Assembly (NCBI GenBank): GCA_964473865.1
Contig: CAYYQN010000004.1
Span: forward strand, 100,403 to 164,402
Direction of reading: 5' to 3'
Length of the DNA: 64,000 nt
Source of the DNA: CAIMUX01 sp964473865
GTDB lineage: Bacteria; Eisenbacteria; RBG-16-71-46; CAIMUX01
Shown here: one piece after another, positions 1 through 8,487 of the stretch
Layout of the letters: each line of letters starts with the position of its first letter
Numbering within the stretch: the first letter of the stretch is position 1
Translations under genes and position numbers: made by a program
The notes under the pieces: model-generated
Told to the model about the DNA's origin: nothing
The model's input: only the letters and a program-made list of their open reading frames with translations
Database searches by the model: none

Positions 1-317
1 CGCGCAAGCGCTCGGTCCGTCGACCCGTGAGGCTTCTCTGGCCCCATATGCGGTCAATCGTCCGGTAGCTCGACGCCCCGCGCGGCCGACCGCGACGGCG
101 GGAGTCGCTCCCGGTATCCACCTCCTCTTCCGCAACTTACCGTAGGGATTTTCCTATCTGCGCATCCCGGGCGCAATTGACAAATCCTTCCGGCTGGGTT
201 ACCATAGTTGTGACTGTTTCCGGCTGGCGACCCTGAGGTGGAAGGGTCGACCGGCTATGTTGCCTTACCCTTCTCTTCGGGGGTGGGCGTGGGGTCCTGA
301 CCAAGGGAGATCCGGAG
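1..317. other. Leader region without a gene
   Basis: No convincing coding frame is visible before the first gene. The stretch holds a good sigma-70 type promoter (listed separately). Between promoter and gene there is a short inverted repeat, GACCCT at 229-234 with AGGGTC at 243-248, inside the predicted leader. The last bases before the ATG, GGGAGATCCGGAG, supply the ribosome binding site. The first 170 bases may be the tail of an intergenic region belonging to a gene outside the window. Confidence 0.5.
177..205 (+). promoter_or_regulatory. Sigma-70 type promoter for the Cys-module protein
   Basis: A perfect TTGACA at 177-182 is followed by a 17-base spacer and TACCAT at 200-205. Transcription should start near 212, giving a leader of about 105 nt before the ATG at 318. 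The TACxxT form of the -10 box recurs at other promoters in this window. Confidence 0.6.
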
Positions 318-2867
318 ATGAGCAAAAAGCTATGGGTGATGCTGATCCTGGGGAGCTGCCTCTGTTTCGCCGCCGGACCGGCGTCGGCTGAGCTGCTCCT
401 CGAGGAGAACTTCGATTACGCGGCGGGTACGCTGCTGACGGCCACCGGCAACTGGACGGCCCACAGTGGCGGCGGCACGCAGCCGATCGATGTCCAGGCG
501 CCGGGGCTCTCGTATGCGGGCTACCCCTCGTCAGGCATCGGAAACGCCGCGTGGGTGGACAATAACGGGGAGGATGACAACCGAACCTTCACGATGCAGT
601 CCACCGGCGCCGTCTACTACGGGTTCATGCTGAGTTCCTCAAGTCCGACGGCCGGCTACTTCATGCACTTGATCCAGACCGGCACGACGTTTGCCGCGAG
701 AGTGTTCGCGCAACCCAGCGGCGGCGGGATGAATGTGGGCGTCTCCAATAGTTCGACCGCGCCTACATACAATCCCACGGTTCTGGCGCTGAATTCGACG
801 CACCTGATCGTGGTGAAGTTCGACTTCACCACCGGTTTCTCCTACATCTGGTTGAACCCCCCCATGGGCGGGGCTGAACCTACTCCCGACCAGACCAGCG
901 CGACGTCCGTCACTTTCTCTGCCGGCGCCGTGGCGCTTCGCCAGTACTCCGCGACCCAGAACTTCGTCGTGGACGGGATCCGGGTCGGCACGACCTGGGC
1001 CGACGTTGTAGGTGGCGGCGTGCCGAACCCCGGCGCGTGCTGCTTCGCGGACGGTTCCTGCACCGAGGTTCTCGAGGCCGACTGCCTCGCGTCCGGCGGC
1101 GTCTACCAGGGCGACGGCACGCTCTGCACGCCGAACCCCTGCCCGCAGCTCGGGACTTGCTGCATCAGCGGCGTCTGCACCTTCGTGCTGCAGGCCGACT
1201 GTGCCGGCGTCTGGACCGAGGGCGGTTCCTGTGAGCCGAACCCCTGCACCGTTCCCACCGGCTCTTGCTGCTACCCGGATGGGACCTGCGCGGTGACCAT
1301 TCAGGCCGACTGCACCGCGACCTGGTTGCTCGACGGTGTCTGCGAGCCGAACACCTGCGCGCAGCCGACCGGCTCCTGCTGCTATCCGGACGGGTCGTGC
1401 GCGGTGACCCTGCTGGCGGACTGCACCGGCAACTGGACGATGTTCGGCGTCTGCGAGCCGAACACCTGCCCGCAGCCGACTGGTGCCTGCTGCTTCGACA
1501 CCGGCCTGTGCGTGACGGGGACGGAGGCGGACTGCCTCTCCTCGGGTGGCGCGTACCAGGGCAACTTCACGACCTGCAGCCCGAATCCGTGCGCCGCTCC
1601 GTTCAAGACGCTCTGTGAGGTGGCCGAGGATGACGCGAACGGCGTGGCGGTTCTGGTGGGCCAGCGCGTCACCGTTGAAGGGACTGCTCTGTGCGACGGC
1701 ATGACCTGGAGCACCACGATTCGCGAGTTCCAGATCACCGACGGGAACTGCTGCATCGACGTGTTCGGCGGCGACCTCCTACCCGCCGTGGCGCTGGGCG
1801 ATCTCGTCCGGGTGACCGGCACGGTCGCGAACTACGCCGGCAAGACCGAGATTTCGACCCCGGATCTGGTCGTCACGGTTCTGTCCTCCGGCACGCCTCC
1901 GGCGCCGGGTGTGACGACGACCGGCAACCTGGCTGCGGCCGGCGAGCCGTTCGAGAGCTGCCTCTTCCAGATCCACTGCGTCACCATCGTCGGCGGCGAC
2001 CCCTGGCCGGCCTCCGGCGCCAACGCCAACATCACCATCGATGACGGCTCGGGCCCGGTCACGATGCGCATCGACAAGGACACCGACATCGACGGCTCGC
2101 CGGCTCCGACCGGTCCGTTCACGGTCATCGGCGTCGGCGACCAGTACGACACCACGGTGCCGCACACCACCGGCTATCAGATCAAGCCGCGCATGCTCGC
2201 CGACCTTTCCTTCGACTGCGCGACCGGGGCCTGCTGCTTCCCGGACGGCAGCTGCACGGTGAGCAACGCTCAGGGTTGCGTTGCCGCCGGCGGCGTCTAC
2301 TCCGGCGACGGCACGGTCTGCGTTCCGAACGACTGCCCGCCGCCGGCCGGCGCGTGCTGCTTCCCGAGCGGCGTCTGCGAGATGCTGACCCAGGAGGCGT
2401 GCGGTGCGAACCTGTGGCTGGGCTTCGGCAGCGCCTGCATGCCGGACAACCCCTGCGAGCAGCCGACCGGCTCCTGCTGCTATCCCGATGGCAGCTGCAT
2501 CGTGATGATGCAGGCTCCGTGCACCGGCATCTGGACGATGTTCGGCGTCTGTGAGCCGAACACCTGCGAGCAGCCGCCGGTCTACGGTTCCTGCTGCTAC
2601 CCCGACGGGAGCTGCGCCGTGACCATCGAGGCCGACTGCACCGCGATCTGGTTGGCGAACGGTGTCTGCGAGCCGAACACCTGCCCGCAGCCGCCGGAGC
2701 CCGGCGCCTGCTGTGATCACGCGACCGGAGACTGCACGATCACGCTCGAGGCCAACTGCGCGTACGACTGGCTCGGCGCGGGCGTGCCGTGCAACCTTGA
2801 GACCTGCCCGCCGCCGGTCCCGACCGAGCGGACGAGCTGGGGTACGATCAAGAACATGTACCGGTAG
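318..2867 (+). CDS. Secreted protein with ten cysteine-rich modules
   Basis: 849 aa with a clear signal peptide at residues 1-24 (charged MSKK, hydrophobic core, cut after PASA). Residues 25-235 form a beta-rich domain opening with EENFDY. Five cysteine modules (about 238-430) follow, then a domain of about 200 residues that resembles an OB-fold (VGQRVTVEGTA, GDLVRVTGTV), then five more modules (about 634-835). Each module starts G(A/S)CC, has DGSC or a variant, a central C and a closing C-x-PN-x-C, suggesting small disulfide-bonded units. The protein ends in TSWGTIKNMYR after a Pro-rich linker, which could be a sorting or anchoring tail. The same modules link the cohesins of the gene at 47012. 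Family known to me only as repeat-bearing surface proteins; function unknown. Ribosome site GGGAGATCCGGAG precedes the ATG. Confidence 0.88.
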   Translation: MSKKLWVMLILGSCLCFAAGPASAELLLEENFDYAAGTLLTATGNWTAHSGGGTQPIDVQAPGLSYAGYPSSGIGNAAWVDNNGEDDNRTFTMQSTGAVYYGFMLSSSSPTAGYFMHLIQTGTTFAARVFAQPSGGGMNVGVSNSSTAPTYNPTVLALNSTHLIVVKFDFTTGFSYIWLNPPMGGAEPTPDQTSATSVTFSAGAVALRQYSATQNFVVDGIRVGTTWADVVGGGVPNPGACCFADGSCTEVLEADCLASGGVYQGDGTLCTPNPCPQLGTCCISGVCTFVLQADCAGVWTEGGSCEPNPCTVPTGSCCYPDGTCAVTIQADCTATWLLDGVCEPNTCAQPTGSCCYPDGSCAVTLLADCTGNWTMFGVCEPNTCPQPTGACCFDTGLCVTGTEADCLSSGGAYQGNFTTCSPNPCAAPFKTLCEVAEDDANGVAVLVGQRVTVEGTALCDGMTWSTTIREFQITDGNCCIDVFGGDLLPAVALGDLVRVTGTVANYAGKTEISTPDLVVTVLSSGTPPAPGVTTTGNLAAAGEPFESCLFQIHCVTIVGGDPWPASGANANITIDDGSGPVTMRIDKDTDIDGSPAPTGPFTVIGVGDQYDTTVPHTTGYQIKPRMLADLSFDCATGACCFPDGSCTVSNAQGCVAAGGVYSGDGTVCVPNDCPPPAGACCFPSGVCEMLTQEACGANLWLGFGSACMPDNPCEQPTGSCCYPDGSCIVMMQAPCTGIWTMFGVCEPNTCEQPPVYGSCCYPDGSCAVTIEADCTAIWLANGVCEPNTCPQPPEPGACCDHATGDCTITLEANCAYDWLGAGVPCNLETCPPPVPTERTSWGTIKNMYR

Positions 2868-2888
2868 AACAACATGTACCGGTAGAAC
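2853..2888 (+). repeat. 18-bp tandem duplication over a stop codon
   Basis: The 18-mer AACATGTACCGGTAGAAC occurs at 2853-2870 and again, without change, at 2871-2888. The first copy holds the last codons and the TAG stop of the Cys-module protein. The second copy repeats the same codons and stop after it. It looks like a recent slippage duplication that left the protein end intact. Confidence 0.9.
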
Positions 2889-2976
2889 ACAGAGTGCGGC
2901 GGTCCGGGGCTCGACGGAGTCCCGGACGGTCGCCCGCGGCCGCGCGGCGCCCTCAGGGCCGCGGCCGGATCTTCCA

Positions 2977-3018
2977 AGGGACCTCGCCGGGCAGAGACCT
3001 CGGCGAGGTCCCTGTTTT
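2977..3018 (+). terminator. Rho-independent terminator
   Basis: A perfect 12-bp stem, AGGGACCTCGCC (2977-2988) with GGCGAGGTCCCT (3002-3013), closes a 13-base loop and is followed by GTTTT. It lies about 110 bases after the stop of the Cys-module protein and before the convergent methyltransferase gene. Confidence 0.85.
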
Positions 3019-3103
3019 GCTCTGCCGGGAAGCTCGGGGAACGGCCGGTGCGGTTGCCCGCCGGGAATGCGGGGGACCGGCAGGGCTGAGTCCGGTCGGG
3101 CGG

Positions 3104-3934
3104 TCAGCCCCCGCGGCGGCTCCTCTGTTCCGTGAGGCGCAGCCAGTAGAATGCGATGGCCCCGGCCGCCGCGACGCCGAGCGACTCCACGCCGGGAGCG
3201 ATCGGAATCCGCACGCGGTGCGAGACCACCTCTCGGGCGTCCGAGCTGAGGCCGGCGCCCTCGCTGCCGAGGAAGATCGCGGTCGGCTGAGCCGGATCGA
3301 GGTCCACGAGCTCGCGGTCGCCGTCTGCGCAGAGGCCGACGGTGAGGTAGCCGAGCCCTCTCAGCCGATCAGCGAGCGGACGCGGCGGCTGGTCCAGGAA
3401 CACGGGCAGGCGGAACGAAGCACCCTGTGCGGCACGCAAGGCGCGGTGATGAAACGGGTCGACGGTGCCCGGCGTGGTGACGAGCGCGCAAAGGCCCGCG
3501 CCGAGGGCGCTGCGGGCCAGCGATCCGAGATTTGCGGGGTCTTGCAGGCCGTCGGCGACAGCCAGGTGGCCGCAGGCCGGGCCGACCCGGTCCCACGCCG
3601 CGGCGGCGCCGCCGCCCGGGCGCGCGAAGATTCCGACCACTCCCTGCGGCGTTTCCAGGCTGGAGACCTTCCGGATGAGCGGCTCGGCGACGTAGTGGAT
3701 CGGCAACTGCCGTTCGACCGCCAACTCGATCAATGCCGCCATCTTCAAGTCCTTCTCGTCGGGCACGACGAGAAGGGAGCGGCAGCTCAACCCGGCCCGG
3801 ATCGCTTCCTCGACCAGGTGGATGCCCTCGGCTGCGAGGAGACCTTCCCGCCGCGCCTCCTGCGGGCGCGCAAGAATCCGTCGGGCGAGACCCACCTGCG
3901 GATTCTGGGCGGACGTGATGGTTGGCTGCCTCAT
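3104..3934 (-). CDS. TrmH/SpoU family RNA 2'-O-methyltransferase
   Basis: 276 aa from the ATG at 3934, where the family-typical opening MRQPTITSAQNP begins; a longer frame upstream has no ribosome site. An N-terminal substrate-binding domain (about 1-105) is followed by the SPOUT knot: NLGSLARSA (motif 1), IFLGSEGAGLS (motif 2) and IPIAPGVESLGVAAAGAIAF (motif 3). It should methylate a ribose 2'-OH in rRNA or tRNA with S-adenosylmethionine; RlmB or a TsnR-like enzyme is most likely. Oddity: motif 3 normally reads SLNVSxA, and here the Asn is Gly, so the substrate or even the activity may differ. It is divergent from rubrerythrin. Confidence 0.9.
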   Translation of the reverse strand: MRQPTITSAQNPQVGLARRILARPQEARREGLLAAEGIHLVEEAIRAGLSCRSLLVVPDEKDLKMAALIELAVERQLPIHYVAEPLIRKVSSLETPQGVVGIFARPGGGAAAAWDRVGPACGHLAVADGLQDPANLGSLARSALGAGLCALVTTPGTVDPFHHRALRAAQGASFRLPVFLDQPPRPLADRLRGLGYLTVGLCADGDRELVDLDPAQPTAIFLGSEGAGLSSDAREVVSHRVRIPIAPGVESLGVAAAGAIAFYWLRLTEQRSRRGG

Positions 3935-4253
3935 GCGCTCGCCGGTTGGCCCTTCCGGGTCCGATGCGTTTGACGCGGCCCCGTGGTTCGGCGCCGGCCT
4001 CGCCGCGCCATCGGGTCCGGCACGCGGCATCGCCGCCCAGACCCGCGGGTCCCCGAGGAAGATACCTCACGGCGGCGTGCGCGACCCGGCATTTCCGACA
4101 GCCGGGGCGAACCGACTGGTCCATGGTGCCCCCGGACACCGGCAGGTGGCATGCGCCGGACGGCGCCTCGTCTGTTGACTTCGGCGGACTCGGGCGGGAT
4201 CGTCTGTCCGTCCGCGGGACTGGCCCGCGGGGACCGAGTACACGGGAGGGGAG
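3935..4253. other. Divergent intergenic region, methyltransferase/rubrerythrin
   Basis: 319 bases between two divergent starts. A TTGACT at 4175-4180 could be a -35 box for rubrerythrin, but I see no good -10 at the right distance. A perfect inverted repeat, CCGCGGG (4212-4218) and CCCGCGG (4224-4230), sits about 24 bases before the rubrerythrin ATG and could be an operator or a leader hairpin. No other gene is supported. Confidence 0.4.
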
Positions 4254-4757
4254 ATGAGTCGCACCGAAGAGAATCTGAAGACCGCATTTGCCGGCGAGAG
4301 CCAGGCCAACCGCAAGTATCTGGCGTTCGCGCAGAAGGCCGACGCCGAGGGCTACAACGGGATCGCGAAGCTGTTCCGGGCGGCTGCGCACGCGGAGACG
4401 ATCCACGCCCTGCGCGAGCTGAACGAACTGGGTCATGTCAAGTCGACCCTGGAGAATCTCGGCGACGCGATCAAGGGCGAGACATACGAGTACACCGATA
4501 TGTACGCGCACTTTCTCGAGGAGGCGCGCTCGGAGGGGTTGAAGGAAGCCGCGCGGACCTTCGCGTGGGCCAAGGCGGCGGAGGAGGTTCATGCCCGCCT
4601 CTACACGCTGGCGCTCGACGCCGCCCGGCGGGGGGAGGATCTGAAGATCCACGGAGCTTGGGTCTGCCAGAAGTGCGGGAACATCGAGTTCGGCCAGGCG
4701 CCGGAGAAGTGTTCGATCTGCGGTCATCCGCGCGAGTGGTTCAAGCTGGTGGACTGA
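4254..4757 (+). CDS. Rubrerythrin
   Basis: 167 aa. Residues 1-130 form the ferritin-like four-helix domain that holds the di-iron site, with ExxH-type ligands in GESQANRKY, AAHAETIHA and AAEEVHARLY. The C-terminal 35 residues are a rubredoxin-like domain with CQKCG and CSICG, four Cys for one iron. Rubrerythrins reduce hydrogen peroxide in the cytoplasm of anaerobes and microaerophiles, so this points to a low-oxygen life style or a need for peroxide defence. GGGAGGGGAG lies directly before the ATG. It is a single gene, convergent with phosphoglucomutase 20 bases downstream. Confidence 0.95.
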   Translation: MSRTEENLKTAFAGESQANRKYLAFAQKADAEGYNGIAKLFRAAAHAETIHALRELNELGHVKSTLENLGDAIKGETYEYTDMYAHFLEEARSEGLKEAARTFAWAKAAEEVHARLYTLALDAARRGEDLKIHGAWVCQKCGNIEFGQAPEKCSICGHPREWFKLVD

Positions 4758-4776
4758 TCCGTCCGGAAGGCGCGAT

Positions 4777-6429
4777 TCAGACGCCGGCCCGCCGGAACGC
4801 GGTACCAACGATCTCCTGGGCCTCTTCCTGGATGCGGGCCAGATGGTCGCGCCCGCGGAAGCTCTCCGCGTAGAGCTTGTAGACATCTTCGGTGCCGGAC
4901 GGCCGCGCCGCGAACCAGCCGTCGTCCGCGACCACCTTGAGGCCCCCGAGCGGGGCATTGTTGCCGGGGGCTCGGGTCAGCTTGGCTGTGATCCGCATTC
5001 CGGCCAGCGTCTCCGCCGGGACGTCATCGGGAGAGAGCCGCGACAATACGGTCTTCTGCGCCGGCGTCGCGGGGGCGTCGATCCGCTCGTACGCCGGCGC
5101 GCCATGACGAGCCTCCAGCTCGCGATATCGCTCCCCGGGATCCTGCCCGCTCACCGCGGTGATCTCCGCCGCCAGCAGGTCCATCAGGATGCCGTCCTTG
5201 TCGGTGGTCCACGGGGTGCCGTCCTTTCGCAGGAAGGACGCGCCCGCGCTTTCCTCGCCCGCGAATCCCAGGCTGCCGTCTAGCAGGCCTCCCACAAACC
5301 ACTTGAATCCGACCGGCACCTCGGTAAGCTCCCGCCCCAGCGAGGCGGCCACGCGGTCGAGCATCGAGCTCGAGACCAGCGTCTTGCCGATCCGGGCGTG
5401 CGGACCCCACTGCGAGCGGCGGCGAAAGAGGTAGTCGACCGCCACCGCGAGATAGTGGTTGGGGTTCATCAGCCCGCGGCTTCGGGTCACGATGCCGTGC
5501 CGGTCGAAATCGGGATCGTTTCCGAACGCGATGTCGAAGCGGTCCTTGAGACGAACGAGGCTCGCCATCGCGTATGGGGACGAGCAGTCCATGCGGATCG
5601 ATCCGTCCCAGTCGAGCGTCATGAAGCCGAAGGCCGGGTCGATGGCTGGGTTCACCACCTCCAGATTCAGGCCGTAGGTTTCGGCGATCGGTCCCCAGAA
5701 GCCGATGCCGGACCCGCCCATCGGGTCGACGCCGATCTTGAGGCCGGCGCGACGCACCGGCTCGAGATCGACGACGTTCGCCAGGTCACGAACGTACGGA
5801 GCGATGTAGTCGTATTCCGCGGTCGTGGGGGCGCGCAGGGCTCTCTCGTAGGGGATCCGCTTCACCGCGCCGCCAGCGCCTCGAAGCAGCTCGTTCGCGC
5901 GATCCTGGATTTGGGACGTGATGGCGGTGTCAGCCGGGCCCCCCGTCGGGGGGTTGTACTTGATGCCGCCGTCTGCCGGCGGATTGTGTGACGGGGTGAT
6001 CACCACCCCGTCCGCCAAACCGTCGCGACGCCCGCGGTTCCACGAGAGGATGGCGTGGGAAACCACCGGCGTGGGGGTGTATCCGCGTCCCTGCTGGATG
6101 CGCACCGGCACGGCATGGGCGGCGAAGACCTCGAGAGCGGTCCCAAACGCCGGCTCGGATAGAGCGTGTGTGTCCATCCCGAGGAAGAGCGGCCCGGTGA
6201 TCTCCGCCGCGGCGCGATGCTCGCAGATCGCCTGGGCGATGGCCAGGATGTGGGGTTCGTTGAAGCTGCCGGCGGGCGCGGACCCGCGATGCCCCGAGGT
6301 GCCAAAGGACACACGCTGACCCGGGTTCTCCGGATCGGGCTCGACCTTGAAGTAGGCGAGCACGAGACGGGGGATGTTCGGGAGCGCACTGCGCGGGGCC
6401 GGCAGGCCGGCCTGCTCGTGGATGGCCAT
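4777..6429 (-). CDS. pgm: Phosphoglucomutase (alpha-D-glucose-specific)
   Basis: 550 aa, close to the 546 aa of the Escherichia coli enzyme. It interconverts glucose 1-phosphate and glucose 6-phosphate, linking glycolysis to glycogen and cell-envelope sugars. The phosphoserine loop ITPSHNP, the magnesium loop GNDPDFDRHG, the sugar loop GEESAGASF and the phosphate loop RPSGTEDVYK are all intact and in order. The start at 6429 is chosen because GGGAGGGA lies six bases before it; a start 17 codons upstream has no such site. No partner gene lies next to it. Confidence 0.95.
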   Translation of the reverse strand: MAIHEQAGLPAPRSALPNIPRLVLAYFKVEPDPENPGQRVSFGTSGHRGSAPAGSFNEPHILAIAQAICEHRAAAEITGPLFLGMDTHALSEPAFGTALEVFAAHAVPVRIQQGRGYTPTPVVSHAILSWNRGRRDGLADGVVITPSHNPPADGGIKYNPPTGGPADTAITSQIQDRANELLRGAGGAVKRIPYERALRAPTTAEYDYIAPYVRDLANVVDLEPVRRAGLKIGVDPMGGSGIGFWGPIAETYGLNLEVVNPAIDPAFGFMTLDWDGSIRMDCSSPYAMASLVRLKDRFDIAFGNDPDFDRHGIVTRSRGLMNPNHYLAVAVDYLFRRRSQWGPHARIGKTLVSSSMLDRVAASLGRELTEVPVGFKWFVGGLLDGSLGFAGEESAGASFLRKDGTPWTTDKDGILMDLLAAEITAVSGQDPGERYRELEARHGAPAYERIDAPATPAQKTVLSRLSPDDVPAETLAGMRITAKLTRAPGNNAPLGGLKVVADDGWFAARPSGTEDVYKLYAESFRGRDHLARIQEEAQEIVGTAFRRAGV

Positions 6430-6602
6430 GATTCCCTCCCTGAGACGGCAAGGAATACCAGTCCGGGGCAGGCGCAGCAAGCGGCCCGGAAGGGGCGGTC
6501 CCGCCCAGTTCGGGAGAGATCTCGGCGCCGCGCGCGGGGATGGGGCCCGCGCCGCCCCCGAGGTGGGCTCGCGTCGAGCCCAGATGTCCGCCCCCTTCGC
6601 GA

Positions 6603-6638
6603 ACGGAGCCGCCGGTGCTGGTCGACCGGCGGCTCCGT
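6603..6638 (-). terminator. Perfect 14-bp inverted repeat, terminator-like
   Basis: ACGGAGCCGCCGGT (6603-6616) pairs perfectly with ACCGGCGGCTCCGT (6625-6638) over an 8-base loop. It lies about 80 bases after the end of the sigma/regulator operon on the minus strand. No T-run follows on either strand. It may cap the 3' end of the transcript or pause polymerase for Rho; it could also be a protein-binding site. Confidence 0.45.
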
Positions 6639-6720
6639 CAACGAACCAGGAAGAGAACGGAACCCGGTGGGAGGCGGCCGGAACGAGTGCGGCGCGCCGT
6701 CCTCCGGGCCCCTCAGAAGA

Positions 6721-7707
6721 TCACTGTCCGGGCCTTCTGATCCGGATCTTGCCGCTTTCGATATAGACCTCGGCGTCGTTCACTCCCTGTTCGTGGAGCT
6801 GACGCTGCACCTCGTCAATGACGTCCTGGTCGGTCATCTCCTCCGTGCGACGCACGCGGACCTGGCAGGTCTCGGTCTGGGGGTCGCCCGGCTCCTGCCC
6901 ATCCAGAGTGATGCGGAATTCGGGACAGCAATCCTCGCCCTCGCCTTCTTGACCATCCGCCGTCTTCTGGATCTCGACCCGGAGTTGCGTCTGTCCGTCC
7001 TGCCGGCTCACTTCAACCGTCGCATCGGACATGCCGGCAGCCAGCAGCTGGTCCCGGATTTCAGCCGCGATCTCAGAGTCCGATTTGCCCTCGGTCTGGA
7101 TGCGAATCTCCACGAGGTTGCCGATGGCGGCATACACGTTGCCGTGGGCCTTCTCGAAGCGTGGGCGAACTCGCGGCACCGCCGGAATGCCGCGGTCCGC
7201 GAGGCCGCGGGTGTATTCGAGCGCGAGGCGAGCAACCTCGCGCCAGGAAGCGTTGGGGATCTCCGCGATCAAGCTGGTGCCGTGGGCGGGGTCGGCTTCG
7301 ACCCGGATCTTCTCGGCACCTAGTCTGGCGCGAAGTTCGGACGCGATTTCCCGGATCGCGCCCGGGGCGATCTCCGCTCCCCCGAGGCGCAGGGTCAACT
7401 CGCTGCCGATGAGCCGATCGTAGGAGATCGGTACGAACAGCAGGGCGAGGGCTACCACCACGGTCGAGAGCGCCGCGGTCAGCCACGGCCGCAGTCTGGT
7501 CTGATGCAGGGCGTTCATGAAGAATCCTCCCGGGTGCGCGGGCCCGGTGCGGTCCCGCGCGTTGATGGTGGGTGTCAGGATGGCGGCCGACGGTGGCAGG
7601 TCCCGTGAGGTCACGACGCCCAGGGCGTCCAGGTCCTCCGCGATCGTGCGCGCCACGCGATCTCGGGTGCCATCCGTTCCGCCGACCCGGCATTCGCGTT
7701 CCGTCAT
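6721..7707 (-). CDS. Single-pass membrane protein, putative anti-sigma factor
   Basis: 328 aa from an ATG that overlaps the stop of the ECF sigma gene as ATGA, so translation is probably coupled. A short cytoplasmic N-terminus (about 1-70) is followed by one membrane segment (about 75-95, PWLTAALSTVVVALALLF) and a 230-residue outer part. That part has two repeats of a small alpha/beta fold with IRDQLLAAG and VQRQLHEQG helices, and a CC pair in EDCCPEF. By position it should hold the sigma factor at the membrane until a signal arrives. No HxxxCxxC zinc anti-sigma motif is present, so the role rests on context only. Confidence 0.7.
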   Translation of the reverse strand: MTERECRVGGTDGTRDRVARTIAEDLDALGVVTSRDLPPSAAILTPTINARDRTGPAHPGGFFMNALHQTRLRPWLTAALSTVVVALALLFVPISYDRLIGSELTLRLGGAEIAPGAIREIASELRARLGAEKIRVEADPAHGTSLIAEIPNASWREVARLALEYTRGLADRGIPAVPRVRPRFEKAHGNVYAAIGNLVEIRIQTEGKSDSEIAAEIRDQLLAAGMSDATVEVSRQDGQTQLRVEIQKTADGQEGEGEDCCPEFRITLDGQEPGDPQTETCQVRVRRTEEMTDQDVIDEVQRQLHEQGVNDAEVYIESGKIRIRRPGQ

Positions 7708-8303
7708 GACCATCTTCCTTCCTTGAGCGGCTGCTCGCTCTCCCTCCGGAGGAGTTCCGGATAGGTCGGCCGGGCCAGGTACCGCTCGTAGTGACGGCGC
7801 AGCCGCGCTCGACCGCGTTGGAGTCGCGCCTTCACGGCCGGCACGGTCGCCGTCTGCCAGACCGCGATCTCCTCGATCGAGTAACCCTCGATCTCAAAGA
7901 GAACTACGGCCTCTCGCTGGACCGCGGGCAGCGACGCGAGCGCCCGGGACGCTCGTTCGGCCCGCCACCGCTCCTCCTCCTCCGGATTCCCCGCCGCGTC
8001 CGGCGGATCGAAACCGTCTTCCATGGCTCGCTCGAGCGACAGGAAGCGGCGCCAGGCGGCCCGGCGCGCGCGGCTTCGGTGGACGGAGAGCAGGACGGCG
8101 TAGAACCAGCCCGGAAACCGGGATTCGTCCCGGAGCGAAGGGAGCTTGGCGAAGGCGCGCAGGACCGCCTCCTGGAAGAGGTCATCCCCGTCCGGGCGCG
8201 TGCGAGCCAGCCGGCGGGCCGTGGCCCGAACCCGTTCGTGAACGGGCTCGAGCAACGCCAGAAGGCGTGCCCAGCGCTCGGTCGAGTCCTGCAAATTCGA
8301 CAT
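7704..8303 (-). CDS. ECF-family RNA polymerase sigma factor
   Basis: 199 aa, the usual ECF size. Region 2 is in the first half (DDLFQEAVLRAFAKL, then FPGWFYAVL), and region 4 near the end (LPAVQREAVVLFEIEGYSIEEIA, then VKARLQRGRARLRR) is the helix-turn-helix that reads the -35 box. The start at 8303 (MSNLQDS) is chosen for family length and for GGGGAG about nine bases upstream. Downstream, the membrane regulator overlaps by four bases. ECF pairs of this kind normally answer envelope or oxidative stress; the signal here is unknown. Confidence 0.92.
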   Translation of the reverse strand: MSNLQDSTERWARLLALLEPVHERVRATARRLARTRPDGDDLFQEAVLRAFAKLPSLRDESRFPGWFYAVLLSVHRSRARRAAWRRFLSLERAMEDGFDPPDAAGNPEEEERWRAERASRALASLPAVQREAVVLFEIEGYSIEEIAVWQTATVPAVKARLQRGRARLRRHYERYLARPTYPELLRRESEQPLKEGRWS

Positions 8304-8430
8304 CCGGTACGTCTCCCCGTGAGCCGCCCGCCGCTGGGGGCCGGCCCCGATCCGGTGGTCCTCCCACCCCTGACACCACGGGTGGGCCGAAAAGATGCAG
8401 GAATCGCCGGAGAGGTCCCGGCGAGTGAAA

Positions 8431-8460
8431 GAAGCCGCCCCCACCGGTGGGAGCGGCTTC
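8431..8460 (-). terminator. Terminator hairpin of the reprolysin-like protease
   Basis: GAAGCCGC (8431-8438) pairs with GCGGCTTC (8453-8460), with an inner CCC/GGG around ACCGGT. Read on the minus strand the hairpin is followed by TTTCAC. It lies 27 bases after the protease stop codon. The T-run is short, so termination may be partial. Confidence 0.6.
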
Positions 8461-8487
8461 GAACTGCCGGGCCGGGCGCGCGGAACC

